A stretch of DNA of 64,000 nucleotides from NCBI GenBank assembly GCA_034640345.1, contig JAXRVH010000006.1, positions 496,001 through 560,000 of the forward strand. Direction: 5' to 3'. The first letter of the stretch is position 1. The number at the start of each line of letters is the position of its first letter. The notes beneath the pieces are model-generated. The model was given only the letters and a program-made list of their open reading frames with translations, had not been told where the DNA came from and made no database searches. The DNA comes from Drechslera avenae (taxonomy: Eukaryota > Ascomycota > Dothideomycetes > Pleosporales > Pleosporaceae). Of the stretch, positions 46,207-57,392 are shown in pieces. The position numbers and the translations under genes are program-made.

Positions 46207-47918
46207 TCACCACATCGCTCGGAACCTCACCAAGTCCCTCTGACCATAGCACTCTGCTACTACCGTCAAAATCATATCGACGGTGACCTTGGTGTTCCAC
46301 TCGTCTTCGGTCGAGGGAGTGCTGTCGAGCTCTTTTTGACTTGCTCGTGTGGGACTGGGAGTCGAAGATAGAGACTGCGGAGTCGCTTCTTTGTGAGGCT
46401 CATGTCTAAGCATCTCTTGCCGCTGTATCTCAGCCTCAACCCGCGAAAGTAGTTTGGAGCCTTGTGTTGGCGTTACTTTTGATGGGGTATCAGGTGGCGA
46501 CATCTCGGAATGCACCAAACGATCTCCAAGCTGCGCAAGGAGACGGGCCCGGGCCATCTCAAGGCCTCCATCTTCTGTACTTTCAAACATCTCTTCGTCA
46601 TCCTCAGATATGACCATCTCTGCGTCCGAACCACCCGCATCGTCGTCCAAGTCGTGTCCATCATCCAGGACACTTCGCACATCGCAGAGGGCGTCGCCAG
46701 CCTGTGCAGAACCCGACTTCGACAATTCAATGTTCTTTACATTAGTAACACCCTTTTGATATGCCTTTGCTGTCTTGTCCACTATCTTCTTGTCACAACC
46801 GTGACCATTCTGGCCGTCGCTCTTGATGCCTGCTGGTACCGAGAGCTCATTTGCATCTCCCTGAAGGCTACATTGCGACGACAGCTTCTCTGAACGAAGC
46901 CTTGTCACTAAACGACCAGCCGTGAGCCCTAAATCTCTGATCTTGCCGATGCGCTTATAGTCCAGTGTACCAAATTCTCCCATCAGTGCAAGCAATGTCC
47001 ATATCCAGCAGCTCTTTTGACGGGAGATGATAACTGTTCGGTCCAAGGCCAGCGCACATCCCTGCAGAGCCAGATACAATGTAGAATCGTCTAGCTGTAC
47101 GACATCCTTCACCACTGGATAGTCAGACTCGACAATATCTGACCATTCATACTTGCTCAGCTTCTGTGTGCGTCTCGAGTGTCCGGTGGCTGCTGTTCGG
47201 CTCTGCACAATCATGTCTTTTTGAATCTCAGCAAGCTTATTGCGATGAGCATGGAACCGTCGGAGGAGCATCATATGACAGCTCTCCTGTGGGGCGAGGT
47301 CGTGTGAGTCCCCATCCCAATGTTCTAGCTCAGCATCGCACCTGTTGTCCACAGCAATATAGGCCCCATCACTGTATATAACAACTTCAGCATGAGTGGT
47401 GTCTTTGCGGTCCATATGCTCATCGTCGCTTGAGCCGCTATCGGCCTCATTAGGTTTGTTCGGGGCTACGAGGAGAGTGGGGATGGTGGATGCTTCGGAC
47501 CTGGTCCTTGAAGGTAAGCTACGATACGAAGGCGGATTTTTTGCGAGGAATGCGCGATGCAGAACACTTACCTGACACTGCGAAGGTATGCCAGCGCTTC
47601 ACTAGTAGACTCGTCTGACAGTTGCTCTTCGCCATCAAGTCCTGGTAGCACCGTTTGGATACCGTGCTCTTGGTACGCCTGGGGAACGCGCGGCCGTCCT
47701 TTATGGCCTTGGATATTGCGATTATTCCTCAGACGTTTACTTCCAGATTCATCGTTTTGGTCGCGCTTTCTTTTGCTGTTGGTCACGGCTGAGGATGGGA
47801 CTGTAGCTAACGGTGGTAGAGTCGACTGCGTTGATGCGAGGTAATCGGCAGGTCTCTGCAACTTGTTGTAAGTCTCGCCATCTTTTGTAACAGCCAAGTT
47901 GACTCCCGAGGTTGCCAT
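46207..47918 (-). CDS. Gemin2/SIP1-like protein
   Basis: Two exons (47918-47572, 47518-46207) give 552 residues, spliced in phase 2 across a 53-nt intron. A basic, disordered N-terminus (SKRKRDQNDESGSKRLR) is followed by a central segment with KSCWIWTLLALMGEFGTLDY and KIRDLGLTAGRLVTRLR. The acidic linker comes next, and the C-terminus reads VDMILTVVAECYGQRDLVRFRAMW. The Trp-rich helix and the C-terminal VVAxxYGQRDL pattern fit the SIP1/Gemin2 family, which holds Sm proteins during spliceosomal snRNP assembly. The match is by remembered pattern and the protein is longer than animal Gemin2, mostly in the linker. The first ATG in frame is 47918. Confidence 0.65.
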
Positions 47919-48608
47919 GCTGGCGTTGGAAATTGGTGGTAACTCAGGCACCAGGTACCAGTTGCGGAGATGTAAGCGGAGGTGGACCGTATCAGTCTAG
48001 CGTGTATTTTTGCGCACGGATCGCTTCAATGCTGATCATCATCTTTGCTCAGCCCACATATACCTTGGCTTTCACGCTTGGCCGCCTACATCGGGTTCTG
48101 TTTGCTGAAGTTTAGTGAAACATTCATCAGAACCATGTCTGGGAGTTTGTTGGATAGAAACAAGATCATCATATCATATCTATAACGTCAACCATGGGTC
48201 ACTCGGCCACATAGGTGACATCTCGGATAATCCCCTGGTGCAATTTCAAAGCTTATGTCGTGAATATTGTCTCATCTTACTATATGCTCTACGAAATGAT
48301 AGAGTGAAGTAAGCTCGTATATAGTGAGCGCACGTACATCTACGGCTATAGCTTGGGGGCGCAGGCGTGAGGGATATTTCCCTAGCAACTGAACTACGTT
48401 ATGTCTCGTGCATTCAAAGGAGCGTTTAAAAGGGTGTATAATCGTGGCTTTTTAGAACCCTTATATGTAGGCCATAGCTACCTTGGCTACTATATTTTAC
48501 ACAGCCATTATCAAGTCACCAAAAAACTATTAATCTATTCAAATCAAACAAATCTATTGCAATGTTCTCTACAAAAACGTTCATCCACCACCTGTCAAAG
48601 TAGCCGAG
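47919..48608. promoter_or_regulatory. Divergent upstream region, Gemin2-like and secreted protein genes
   Basis: The right half is AT-rich. TATATTTTAC at 48491-48500 lies about 115 bp before the ATG of the small secreted protein. A 13-codon uORF (48562-48603) ends five bases before that ATG. Confidence 0.45.
48562..48603 (+). promoter_or_regulatory. uORF before small secreted protein
   Basis: ATG 48562 opens 13 codons and a TAG at 48601-48603, five bases before the main ATG at 48609. It matters only if transcription starts upstream of it. Confidence 0.3.
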
Positions 48609-48953
48609 ATGAAGTTTATCACTGTGTCGATTCTTTTCCTGGTAGCAGCTGCCCAAGCAAATGTGATCTTTCCGGAATCAAGGTGGTGCAACGGCGGCAC
48701 ATCAGGCGACGGCCTTTGCGAGGATCAAGGTCTACACACCTACTGCGTAAGACAAACCTATATCTACCGTTTACGATAGGTTGAAAAACTAATGTTACCA
48801 TCTTCTTAGTGCGGTGACGGTTCCGGCGGTCTTGGTACCGATTTCCCTACTTGGAGAGGGGTTTACAGAACGTCGAAGGAAGATTCATCAGTGTCGGGTG
48901 GAGTTGTTTATGTATGCAATGGAGGTACTGGGCTCATTTGCTGCGGTAGATAA
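48609..48953 (+). CDS. Small secreted cysteine-rich protein (effector candidate)
   Basis: Two exons (48609-48746, 48810-48953) give 93 residues. A clear signal peptide (about 17 residues ending in AAAQA) precedes a mature chain of ~76 residues with seven Cys: 27, 37, 46, 47, 82, 90, 91. The chain is also Gly-rich. The 63-nt intron (GTAAGA donor, ACTAATG branch, CTTAG acceptor) falls between two adjacent Cys codons. The gene sits alone in an AT-rich, gene-poor island between housekeeping genes. Size, secretion and Cys content fit apoplastic effectors or antimicrobial proteins of fungi, but I recognise no family and infer no specific activity. The odd Cys number leaves one free or shared in a dimer. 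Confidence 0.7.
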
Positions 48954-49467
48954 CGAGTACGACCCTATACAACAATACCTTAACAATAAACCTATATTTT
49001 GAAAATCCACTAAGTATTAACGTTACTTATGTATACCTTGATAACTTGATCTTAACCTTGGATATAATAGTCTTAGGCTATTAGAGTATATATATACTTC
49101 ATAGATTAGTAGACTTTGAAAAAAACCTCTACTAAGACTCTACTAAAATCACTACTACTATAGAGACGTAATAAGAAGAAAGGATGTCAAAAAGTAGCTA
49201 GTTTCAAAGCTTTATATCTAATCTCTATCGCATATTGTATCGGTAAGGTATCGCGATTAAAAGTTGAAGGGTATGTATTCTGGCAGGGTCTTAGCAACGT
49301 GGCCGAGTGACTAGTGGCTGACGTTATGTTGTCTAGGCTATATCTGACGTTGCTGCTACTAGATCTGTAGAGCTTAGTTACTCATACAACTTAGTATTAG
49401 GTCACCTTGGAGCTGCTTCTTACCATAGACTTTGATCACCATTATCATTGACCCCGAGAGCAGATTT
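48954..49467. other. AT-rich gene-poor stretch
   Basis: It follows the secreted-protein gene and is AT-rich with frequent TA steps and repeated cta/act words (for example 49130-49165). It ends near the 3' end of the phosphotransferase gene. It could be decayed repeat DNA; no ends or coding remnants are seen. Confidence 0.5.
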
Positions 49468-50949
49468 TCACTGGCCCTTTCTCTCCAAATTCTCTTTCAC
49501 TGGTTGGTAAGGGTACTTGATCGTGAGACACCAGATGTCGAGATAATCGCAAATAGTCCAGATGACGTCCACGATGAAGCTTCCATGCACGCCTACGCTG
49601 AGGCCCAGACACATGAAAACAAAGGCGACTTGATAAACATCGTTCCCTAGAGCACTGGGCCAACCCATACCGGTATGCTCTTGCAGCCACGGTCCAAGGG
49701 AGTCGACAACGCCATAGATGAGAGGATAGATGAGCACGTTGCCTCGAGGGAAACGTGATTTTGTAAGATGGCTGATGATGATGCGTCCAACGGAGTAGGC
49801 GTTGACAAGACCCGCGTAGAAGATGAAAGGTACTAGGTGGTGGTGCAGGATCACAGGCTGCAGATACAAGTATGCTGGAATGAGTATCCAGGCGGCTGCG
49901 AAGGTGAGAAGTCCGAGTAGGGCAACTCGGGTCTTTTGCCCACGGGCACGACGCGCTTTCATGACGTTTCTCGCACTGGAATGCCGTCAGTATGGTATGC
50001 GCCTTTTTCCTGATCATGTCTTACCTTGAAACTGTATTGAATACCAGAACAGCACCTCCATAGACCATGTACCATTCGTTCCATGCCATGTTGAACATAG
50101 CTTCTGGGATAACATCGTTCTTCTTGACACCAAGGCTTTGGAGCATGGAGCGTTGCCAGAAACTGCCACCGCCGAGAAACGCCGTCGATGCGTAGATAAC
50201 GCAAAGCGTCAGAATGCCCTCCACGGGCCCGGAGATGATACCGAGGGTCAGTGTGTGTGTATGGTACTCATCCCAAGTCTGCACATAAAACGTCATGGAA
50301 GCTTTTGTAGTTAGTAAGAGCCTTGCTGGCCAAACAAACGTAGGTACTAGCTTACATGCAAAGAGTGTGAGGACTGTTTTCCAGCCTTGGCCCAAATTCA
50401 TCGTCGCGGAAAACAACAACACCTCAAGAGTCGTATTGACCGCATCGACTCCATGATCGAAAAGCTCGCCTAGCGGGCCGCTCTGGTGAGTCCTTCGGGC
50501 TTGGCTTCCGTCGACAGCATCAAAGGTTTGGTACAAGAAGAGGCCAATCGCCCAGCTGGCATACACCCATGGTGGACAGTCCTGATCCAGGGTCGGTGTA
50601 TACCAGAGCAGTGTGAGGAAGTTCATGACAATAAATCCAAAACCAGAGAGCGTGATCTGTACTGTGACGTTAGTGCTAGTGTAAAAGGTGCTGCGATTTG
50701 GGATGCGGGCCACTCGTGGAGTCGCTCATTGTCAATCAAGGGGACCAGACTCACAAGGTTAGGCCTAGGATGTTAGCATTTCCCAGGAAATAATCGTAGC
50801 GATACTTACGCCATCCACATGGGAAAACATTTGATAACCACATGGGTGTAGAAGGGCTTGAGTACATATTGCGAGAGCAGGCTGTGATCCACGCCAGAGT
50901 ATTTGTATTCCTTAAGCTTCGGTAGCTTATCTTGTCGTATGTACACCAT
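49468..50949 (-). CDS. Choline/ethanolamine phosphotransferase (CPT1/EPT1 type)
   Basis: Five exons (50949-50810, 50764-50755, 50656-50356, 50301-50025, 49975-49468) give 411 residues. The CDP-alcohol phosphotransferase signature D-G-x2-A-R-x8-G-x3-D-x3-D is complete (Asp99, Gly100, Ala103, Arg104, Gly113, Asp117, Asp121). Several membrane helices follow. The enzyme makes phosphatidylcholine or phosphatidylethanolamine from diacylglycerol and the CDP-alcohol in the ER. Exon 2 is a 10-nt micro-exon that supplies the last base of an Ala codon plus PNL in the conserved WMAPNLITLSGF. Intron 3 (54 nt, 50355-50302) has no stop and is a multiple of three, but removal restores LTLFASSMTFYVQTWDEYHT. 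Confidence 0.92.
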
Positions 50950-51457
50950 ATTTGAGGAAAATCTTCGAACCTATGCGGGGTTGGCAATTTTTGGTTGGGG
51001 TGACTGCAGACAAGACATTACGAACGCTTTGTTGGCATGTGGGAGAGAAGAGGCCCAAGCTTGAGATTGCACCTATGACGTAGGCCGCTACTTCGGCCTG
51101 TTTTCACCACCACCGGATCTGGATGGGCATGCTAATGCGATGTCTTCCCACGCCATCCAAAGAAATGTAAGCATCGGGAGGGGTGTTCACTAGTGTTTTG
51201 GTTGATGGATCATATCATGTGATTGCAAGAGTTAGGTACATATGCGTAGCCTTGGCGCAATCTTGCGATAGCAGCGCGGCTACCTCCCTGTTTAACACTC
51301 CATCCACCAAGCAGACGAGTATTCTGCCGAAGCATCGTGGCCAGCATGTTTTGCATCTGCCCAAAACCACACATCGTGCTTACCTGCACCGAGCAATGTC
51401 TAACCGCTCAGTAAGTTGTGATATTTCAGTGCCTGTCTCACTCGGCCCCACCAATAT
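50950..51457. other. Intergenic region
   Basis: It holds the promoter of the phosphotransferase gene and the 3' flank of the NIPSNAP gene. No other feature is supported. Confidence 0.55.
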
Positions 51458-52584
51458 TTAGGCGACAGTGCTCCAAGAACAAGGCATGAGTATCCTGCTC
51501 TTCATGGTCTGGATGAGTGGCACAGTCTTATGCACTGTTTCGCCCCAACCTTCCACACTCCAGCTCTGTTCGCGACGGATCCTACGTTCTTCTAGGTTGG
51601 CAAATTGCCATAGGTGGTGAACAGTGTTCAGATCGCCAATCTGGACAAACCAAGCACCGACGCCTTCCATGACTTCCCGTCGGGCTTTCAGGCCGCGTCG
51701 CCAGTGAGTCTCCCACTCCAGTAGATTGCCTGGGTGCAGTGTATACGAGCGGAGTTCGAATATACCACCAAGTTGACGAGGCGGTGTTGTAGGCCAGAAG
51801 GAGAATTCTTGCATGAGCGATGTGTGCTTGGAGCTGATCAAGGTCTTGAGCTTGGCGTCAAAGGCAGGGAACTCGGGGTGAGACTGGATGTTGTGGAGCG
51901 ATTCGTGATATCCCTCGTAGCGTTGATACTCCCAGATGTGCACTGTTCGGCATGGTTAGTGAACGCGGGGGGAGCATGGGTTCCAAGGGATGTACAATCT
52001 TACCGAATGTGTTGCAGTCGCCGACCTCGGTCTTCCAACTGCCTACTAGGTGGACCTTGTTCTCGGGAATAGACACCATCTTCGAATACCAATTCCCCAC
52101 CAGCTCAGTGTACTCGTCGACCTTGTCTGGCTTTACCGTATGGAACACAATCGAGTGGACATACTTGCCTCGGGCCAGGACCTGAGAGAAGCTACGCTCA
52201 ATGTCCTTGTCAAGCTCGCGCCCCTCGGGTGTGCCGTAGATGAGAGAGGACAACGCCCCGCCTTTCTTTTTGCCGCTTTCTTCCTCGCGGGCGCGGGCAT
52301 CTTCTGCAATCCCATGTCAGCGCATTGGCCTGTTGTCATTGAGCGACGTGTCACGCACTCTCGTCTTGTTCCTTCCGCTTCTGCGCGGCCACCAGACTGT
52401 CACGGAAGTTCTTCTGCTTTTCGGTGAAGCTCGCAGCACTGTCGGGCGTGATGTCGGCAAGTGCAGGGGCTCGAGCTGGGCTTTGCGTCACAGCCGCAGC
52501 ACCAAAAGCTCGAGAACGGACAGTGATGGCAGGTTGTGGGGCGAGGATGCCGCGCACGCTGGCACAAGCACGGCGTGTGAGCAT
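51458..52584 (-). CDS. NIPSNAP-family mitochondrial protein
   Basis: Three exons (52584-52359, 52303-52004, 51942-51458) give 336 residues. The N-terminus is Arg/Ala-rich, like a mitochondrial presequence. Two NIPSNAP (dimeric alpha-beta barrel) repeats follow. The first is KYVHSIVFHTVKPDKVDEYTELVGNWYSKM with VGSWKTEVGDCNTFVHIWEYQRYEGY. The second is IFELRSYTLHPGNLLEWETHWRRGLKAR with WFVQIGDLNTVHHLWQFANLEERRIRRE. Animal NIPSNAPs are mitochondrial matrix proteins linked to mitophagy signalling; the role in fungi is not established. Introns are 55 and 61 nt with phase 1 junctions. Confidence 0.85.
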
Positions 52585-53365
52585 TGTGATAAGGGTGGAA
52601 TAGAAGATGGAGGTTAAGCGTTAGGTGTGTTTATGGTGGCGTGTAAAAGCCAATATAGTTGGGCTGACTGGCGTGGTGGTGTTTCAATCCTCGATCGCTG
52701 TGACCTATAGACCACAGCTTCCCCTCATTGAACTGGGGGAGCTCTCCCTGTCAAGCTCGCTAGCGCGCCCGGGGGGACACTGGGGTAATTGCGCCCCACT
52801 GCAAACATCTCCGCGTCCCGCCAACTGACAGTAAGTCTACACCACTTGCTTATGACGGCATACAGGCGCATACGTTTTACTAAGCTTTTCCAAATCAGCC
52901 AACACAGTCTGAATCTACATGCCTAGGTGTGCTATGTACGGGCGATCTCAACACGTATGATCAACAGTCTCGCTCGCATCATGCAGTGCTATAGCCAGTT
53001 CAGATTCCGGCGTCCACCTTCAGGTGCCGCCACTTGTGATTTAGTCCTTTCACATACTATGTCGTGACGTCGTCTCCAGTCATATTATACTTGAGCCCAG
53101 AGATTCAATCACCAAAGTCTTCTACGCGCCGCGACCTCTAACGCGGGCCCATGTGATTCATCCGCAATTTACCGTCTGACATCTGCACAAATAGCCACCT
53201 GTGCGACACAATGGCCATGCCCAAAGATATTGGCCGCGAATAGACATGAGGAGATATGTAGCGCAAAGGTAGAGATCGTATTCACTTTGATGTGAGAAGT
53301 AGTGTGTAGCAACCGATTTGTACTTCGTGGAGGCTACGAAAGATGCCATCAACTTCACGCATTGT
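52585..53365. other. Intergenic region
   Basis: It holds the NIPSNAP promoter and the 3' flank of the RhoGAP gene. No other feature is supported. Confidence 0.5.
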
Positions 53366-55589
53366 CTAGTCCTCGTCGAAGATCTGAAGCACGTTGTCCA
53401 GGATGGTTATGACCACACGGGCTTGCAAGCCTGCGTCGGCCATATTGTTGCCTTTATGGGGGCCCATTACGGACGGCCTATACCATGTCAGCTACTGTTG
53501 CCAGTACTCGATCAGTGTTTGACTTACGCCCAGCAAATCCCGAGATTCGCAGTGCTCATACGGTTGATCTCGGAAGATTGTTGAACTCGATGCAGATGCA
53601 AAACGAGAGCGCGGAGCGTTGCGTAGTTCGGATCCGGGAGAGCATTGATCAGTGCATGCATGGAGTCTCGCCTCATAGTCTCATCGTCAATCCGTGCAGC
53701 ATCGATGTACTTTGAGTAGAATTCTCGAGTGAGGAGTGGATCGGGAAGCTCGCGGAAGAACTGCTTCAACAGCCCAGCGACGCTATTGACATCATGCTGA
53801 AACGCCTCTGGGTTGCGGAAATCCACCTGGGATGCATCTGGAACACGTTAGCTAGGCCTACTAAGACATAGCATACAGATAACATACCACTATCGAATAG
53901 AGCCTTCATCTGTTGAATATGTGAGGAAGTGCCGGGAATGCGATAGATGCCCTCTACCTCTAAGCCATAAAGATCTACGGCCTGAATACACTGATAGACT
54001 ACCATGGGCACAGGGGAGCCGTCGCGGTGGAATAAATCTTCTAATGTGACGCCAAACACAGGATTCATAGGTGGTTGACTGCTGTTGTAGAGCACACCAC
54101 TAGTTTGCTGTGCTGTAGCCTGACCAACTGGTCCACGGGAGTAGTCTGGTTGTGGAAAAGGGTCTTGGGCGGCTGGTGAGTAGAGAGAATTGTTGAAATG
54201 TGGCGCATGGGCCTGCTGTGGTTGCGTCTGCAGCGCAGAAGGCGGCGGCTGGGAAGAGTCGAGATTGGAAGGAACCTGTGCCAGAGATAGTGGAGGGTTG
54301 GCATCTGACTGCAGGGGTGGGAAAGATGGCGGCGGATGGCTCTGTATTTGCACCGGGGCTTGTCGATTCATGGTCACAGCCGCCGGGGGTGTTGGATGCG
54401 ACCGTGTCGGGGTCTGTGTCGGGTGCTTGACGTATTGTAGTTCCGGTTTGGACAAGGGCGCCTTGGAGGCATGGCTCAGGATATACTCGTCAAAGTCGCG
54501 ATCATTGTTGATTTGGTAGATCAGCTGGTTGATGCTCGGTGCGAGCTGGGTAGTAACGCCCTTGAGTGGCTGAGGGCTGACAACTTGACCGTTGTTGACT
54601 ACGAGCTTCTCATTGAAAGAGGCTGCTTAGATATCAGTCGGAGCTCGCGAAGAGGACAGGATACGTACCGTATTTCTGCATCTCCATGGTTAGGGCAGCG
54701 TCAGTTTCCTTGATAAGATCCAACAGCGCAGAGACGGCCTGGGGGCGCGTGGTTGCCACAAGCTCTTTGCGCGACGTTTGCGCCGCCTGCACCTTGCTGG
54801 CGTAGTCCTGGTCGGCTGCCTGCGTCTTGCGCTGCAAATCCTCCTCGTGCTGAGCCGCCGACTTGGGCCCCTTGAGGCCAAACTTCCTGCCCGCGCCTGT
54901 GTCGCCCGTCTTGACGCGGTCGAGGTCCTCGGCGAGCTGGTCGTACTTCGCCTTGGCCTTCTCCGCCAGCCGTTCGGCGTCCTGGACCTTGTTCTCGGCG
55001 GTAAGCCCCTGCTGTTTCCATGTCTTGCGGTTTGCCTCCATCTTGTTGGCCATCTGCAGTAGGTTCTCGTGCATGGCATGCAGGGCAAGGCCGAACTGGG
55101 TGCCATTGTCGGCAATGCGCTCGTTGGCATGTAGGACCTGTTCGAACTGCGTCTGGTAGCTCTCATGCCGCGTGTCAGGCTTGCGCACCCCGTCCAGCGT
55201 CAGGCGGCTCAGCTTCTTGAGGCTGCCTGCATGTTCCTCTTCGAGCGCGCCCCTCCGCTTGAGGAAGTTGGCAAAGTCCTGCGATGCATGTCAGCGGGGT
55301 GCATCGCGCCTTGAGCCTGGGGGTTACCAACTCTGGCGCTCGCAATGCTAGCTTTGAGCCGGTTCAGTAGCGTCGCAACGCCCACGTCCGAGTAGAGCAC
55401 ATCATGCACCCGCTGCTGTGTCTGCGCATCCGGAGGCCCCGTTCGCTGTTCGGGCCAGGCGGGAGCCACATCTTCCATGGGCGAGGCGAGCGCGGGGGCA
55501 CCCTCTTTGGGCGGTGTGGATGTCCTGTTCAAGTCGGGATTGAAGCTCTCGCTGCTCTCCGTGGGCGGCATCGTGAGCGGTGCAGCCAT
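53366..55589 (-). CDS. GAP1: F-BAR/RhoGAP protein (GAP1 of the MAT locus; Rgd1-like)
   Basis: Five exons (55589-55332, 55278-54669, 54622-53888, 53837-53528, 53477-53366) give 674 residues. An F-BAR-like coiled coil spans ~70-300 (DFANFLKRRGALEEEHAGSL). A Pro/Gln-rich linker follows, then the RhoGAP domain at ~465-650, with its Arg finger in LEVEGIYRIPGTSSHIQQMK and LPDPLLTREFYSKYI and LGICWAPSVMG later. It should turn off Rho GTPases at the membrane. In Pleosporales the gene next to MAT is called GAP1, and its place here supports that identity. Exon 1 ends at a weak GTTGGT donor that nevertheless gives the expected ASARDFANFL junction. Confidence 0.9.
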
Positions 55590-55809
55590 TGTAGGCCCTG
55601 GTCTGAGGTCAAGAATCGTGAGTAGCACTGCTGTTGATGTCGGGATATGCGCATCGCCGGCCGAGGCGGAGACGATGCCTGCATACTGCACGGACAGCGC
55701 CAACGTCATCCCTCCCGCTGTCAAGCTCTGTCTATCCATCACTGTCGTCCTACTCTGCATCCCTTTACCCTTGTCCCGCCTACCGTCACTCCCTTAGATT
55801 ACGCACGCC
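55590..55809. promoter_or_regulatory. Divergent promoter GAP1 / ORF1
   Basis: These 220 bp between the head-to-head start codons of GAP1 and ORF1 contain CT-rich leader sequence on the plus side. Confidence 0.5.
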
Positions 55810-56766
55810 ATGTCTAACGCCTTGCCGGATGAGGTCGTCACTTGTCTCCAAAATGCCCGCTTTGTGAGTGCTTCCTAGCAACACGCGTCTTGTCTACCAC
55901 TCGTCGAATTAGTCTCTTTAAACTTGCGTGCCTCTCTATATACCCCTCGCAATCTCAAAATCCCGTATATTCTCTCTCATGCATTCACTACACCGCCCCT
56001 TTGTCCCAGTCCCAACCGCTCAAGCACGTGTTTTGCAGTTACATTATACATACATGCATACACTACATGATATTCCATTTTGTTCGCTCTAACGCACCAA
56101 CAGCTTCATCTCGCAACGTGCTCAGACAACATTCCCCATGTTTCTTTGATGAACTACACCTACCTGCCCAACACGCCTTACTGCTCAAGTCCCATCATCA
56201 TCATGACAACTCCTTCATCATCCCGCAAGACGCAAAACCTAGAGTCCAATTCCCTTGTTTCTCTCCTAGTGCACGATTGGGTATCACACCGTCCGCCCAC
56301 TCTCAGCCAACCAGGACGTTCCCCCTCGCCATCACGTCCAGCACCGCGATCTGGCTCACTTGCCGAGCTTCTCCTCGGAATGAACACTGCTTCCTTGAGT
56401 CGAATCAGTACTACCATTAACGGTGTTGCTGAGCTTGTGCCCTCTGGGACCGAAGAGGAGACTTGGTACAAGGCCCAGCACATAGCGAATAATACCTTTA
56501 GTCCCGGTGGAGAAGATACTTACTCAAGCTCCCCCGTTGGAGAAGGATTGTGGGGCGGTGGCGGGCTAGGCGCTGGGACCGCAGCTGATGAGACTCTCAG
56601 AGAGGGCGATGGCGGTACAAAATGTTATGTGGAGGGAGCAGAAGTTAGAGTCGTAATCGTCAAAGTTCGTGGTGGGAGGATCGCAGACTGGAGAGGTCAA
56701 GTGAGGGATTGGGCGGTTGCAATTGATATTGACAACCAGGAAGCGAATGGCACCCGGACGTATTAG
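55810..56766 (+). CDS. ORF1: Pyridoxamine phosphate oxidase-like FMN-binding protein (ORF1 of MAT locus)
   Basis: Two exons (55810-55863, 56104-56766) give 238 residues. Exon 1 is 54 nt and codes MSNALPDEVVTCLQNARF, which joins LHLATCSDNIPHVSLMNYTYL, the start of the split-barrel fold that binds FMN. Later segments are IIIMTTPSSSRKTQNLESN, VSLLVHDW and a C-terminal strand block. This resembles the yeast YLR456W/YPR172W family. Activity is unproven for these relatives. The intron is long for this genome (240 nt). The gene sits between GAP1 and MAT1-1-1, where ORF1 is found in related fungi. Confidence 0.85.
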
Positions 56767-57392
56767 ATGATAAACCGATGCCTCGTGCAACGGCTTCGCA
56801 TTGAAGGTATGATTATATATCTTCTTAACCCTGTGAGTACATTTTATTGGCAAGGTATAAAGCATTTAGAATATTACTGCCATGTTTCACTTGTGGCTGC
56901 ACACGATTAACATACTAATAGGACACATATACACAACGTTGTTTGCCATTGGCAGACAAGGCACTGGCCTGCAGTCACATTCCATCTATGGATTCAAGCA
57001 TTCTGATTGGTGTGTGTCGCTTTCACAATGCCCATCTACCCTGTGCTTTCAGCGTAAGACATCGAGAGCATCCACAATATTACGGTGTGTTCCTCATTTG
57101 CAGTTGCAAGGCTTTGAGTGGGGCAAACATCTCGCTGCCCTGTGAAAATAACGCAAAGCATGCTTTTTTGGGTCTGTTACGCAACAAGAGGTGAAGGTGA
57201 ATGCACTGACGCTCTCGCCTGTTGCCTTGCCCCGCCAATCATTTAAGCTCCCAGTCCTGCCTTTGTTCTGTCTCAAACCACCCAACCCCCCTCTCACTTA
57301 TACAAATCTTTCTCTACTCAACCTTTCTATTCGCAAGCTTGCTATACAACAAACTCCTCTTGACAAACCAACCTCCTCCTCGCCTTCTCACC
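56767..57392. other. Region between ORF1 and MAT1-1-1
   Basis: It contains the MAT1-1-1 leader (CT-rich at 57280-57385) and possibly the left border of the MAT1-1 idiomorph. The border cannot be placed without a MAT1-2 strain. Confidence 0.5.

Noticed and set aside
48401..48784. 127-residue ORF overlapping the small secreted protein
   Set aside because: It is in another frame, has no signal peptide or domain, and conflicts with the spliced Cys-rich gene, which has clear splice signals.
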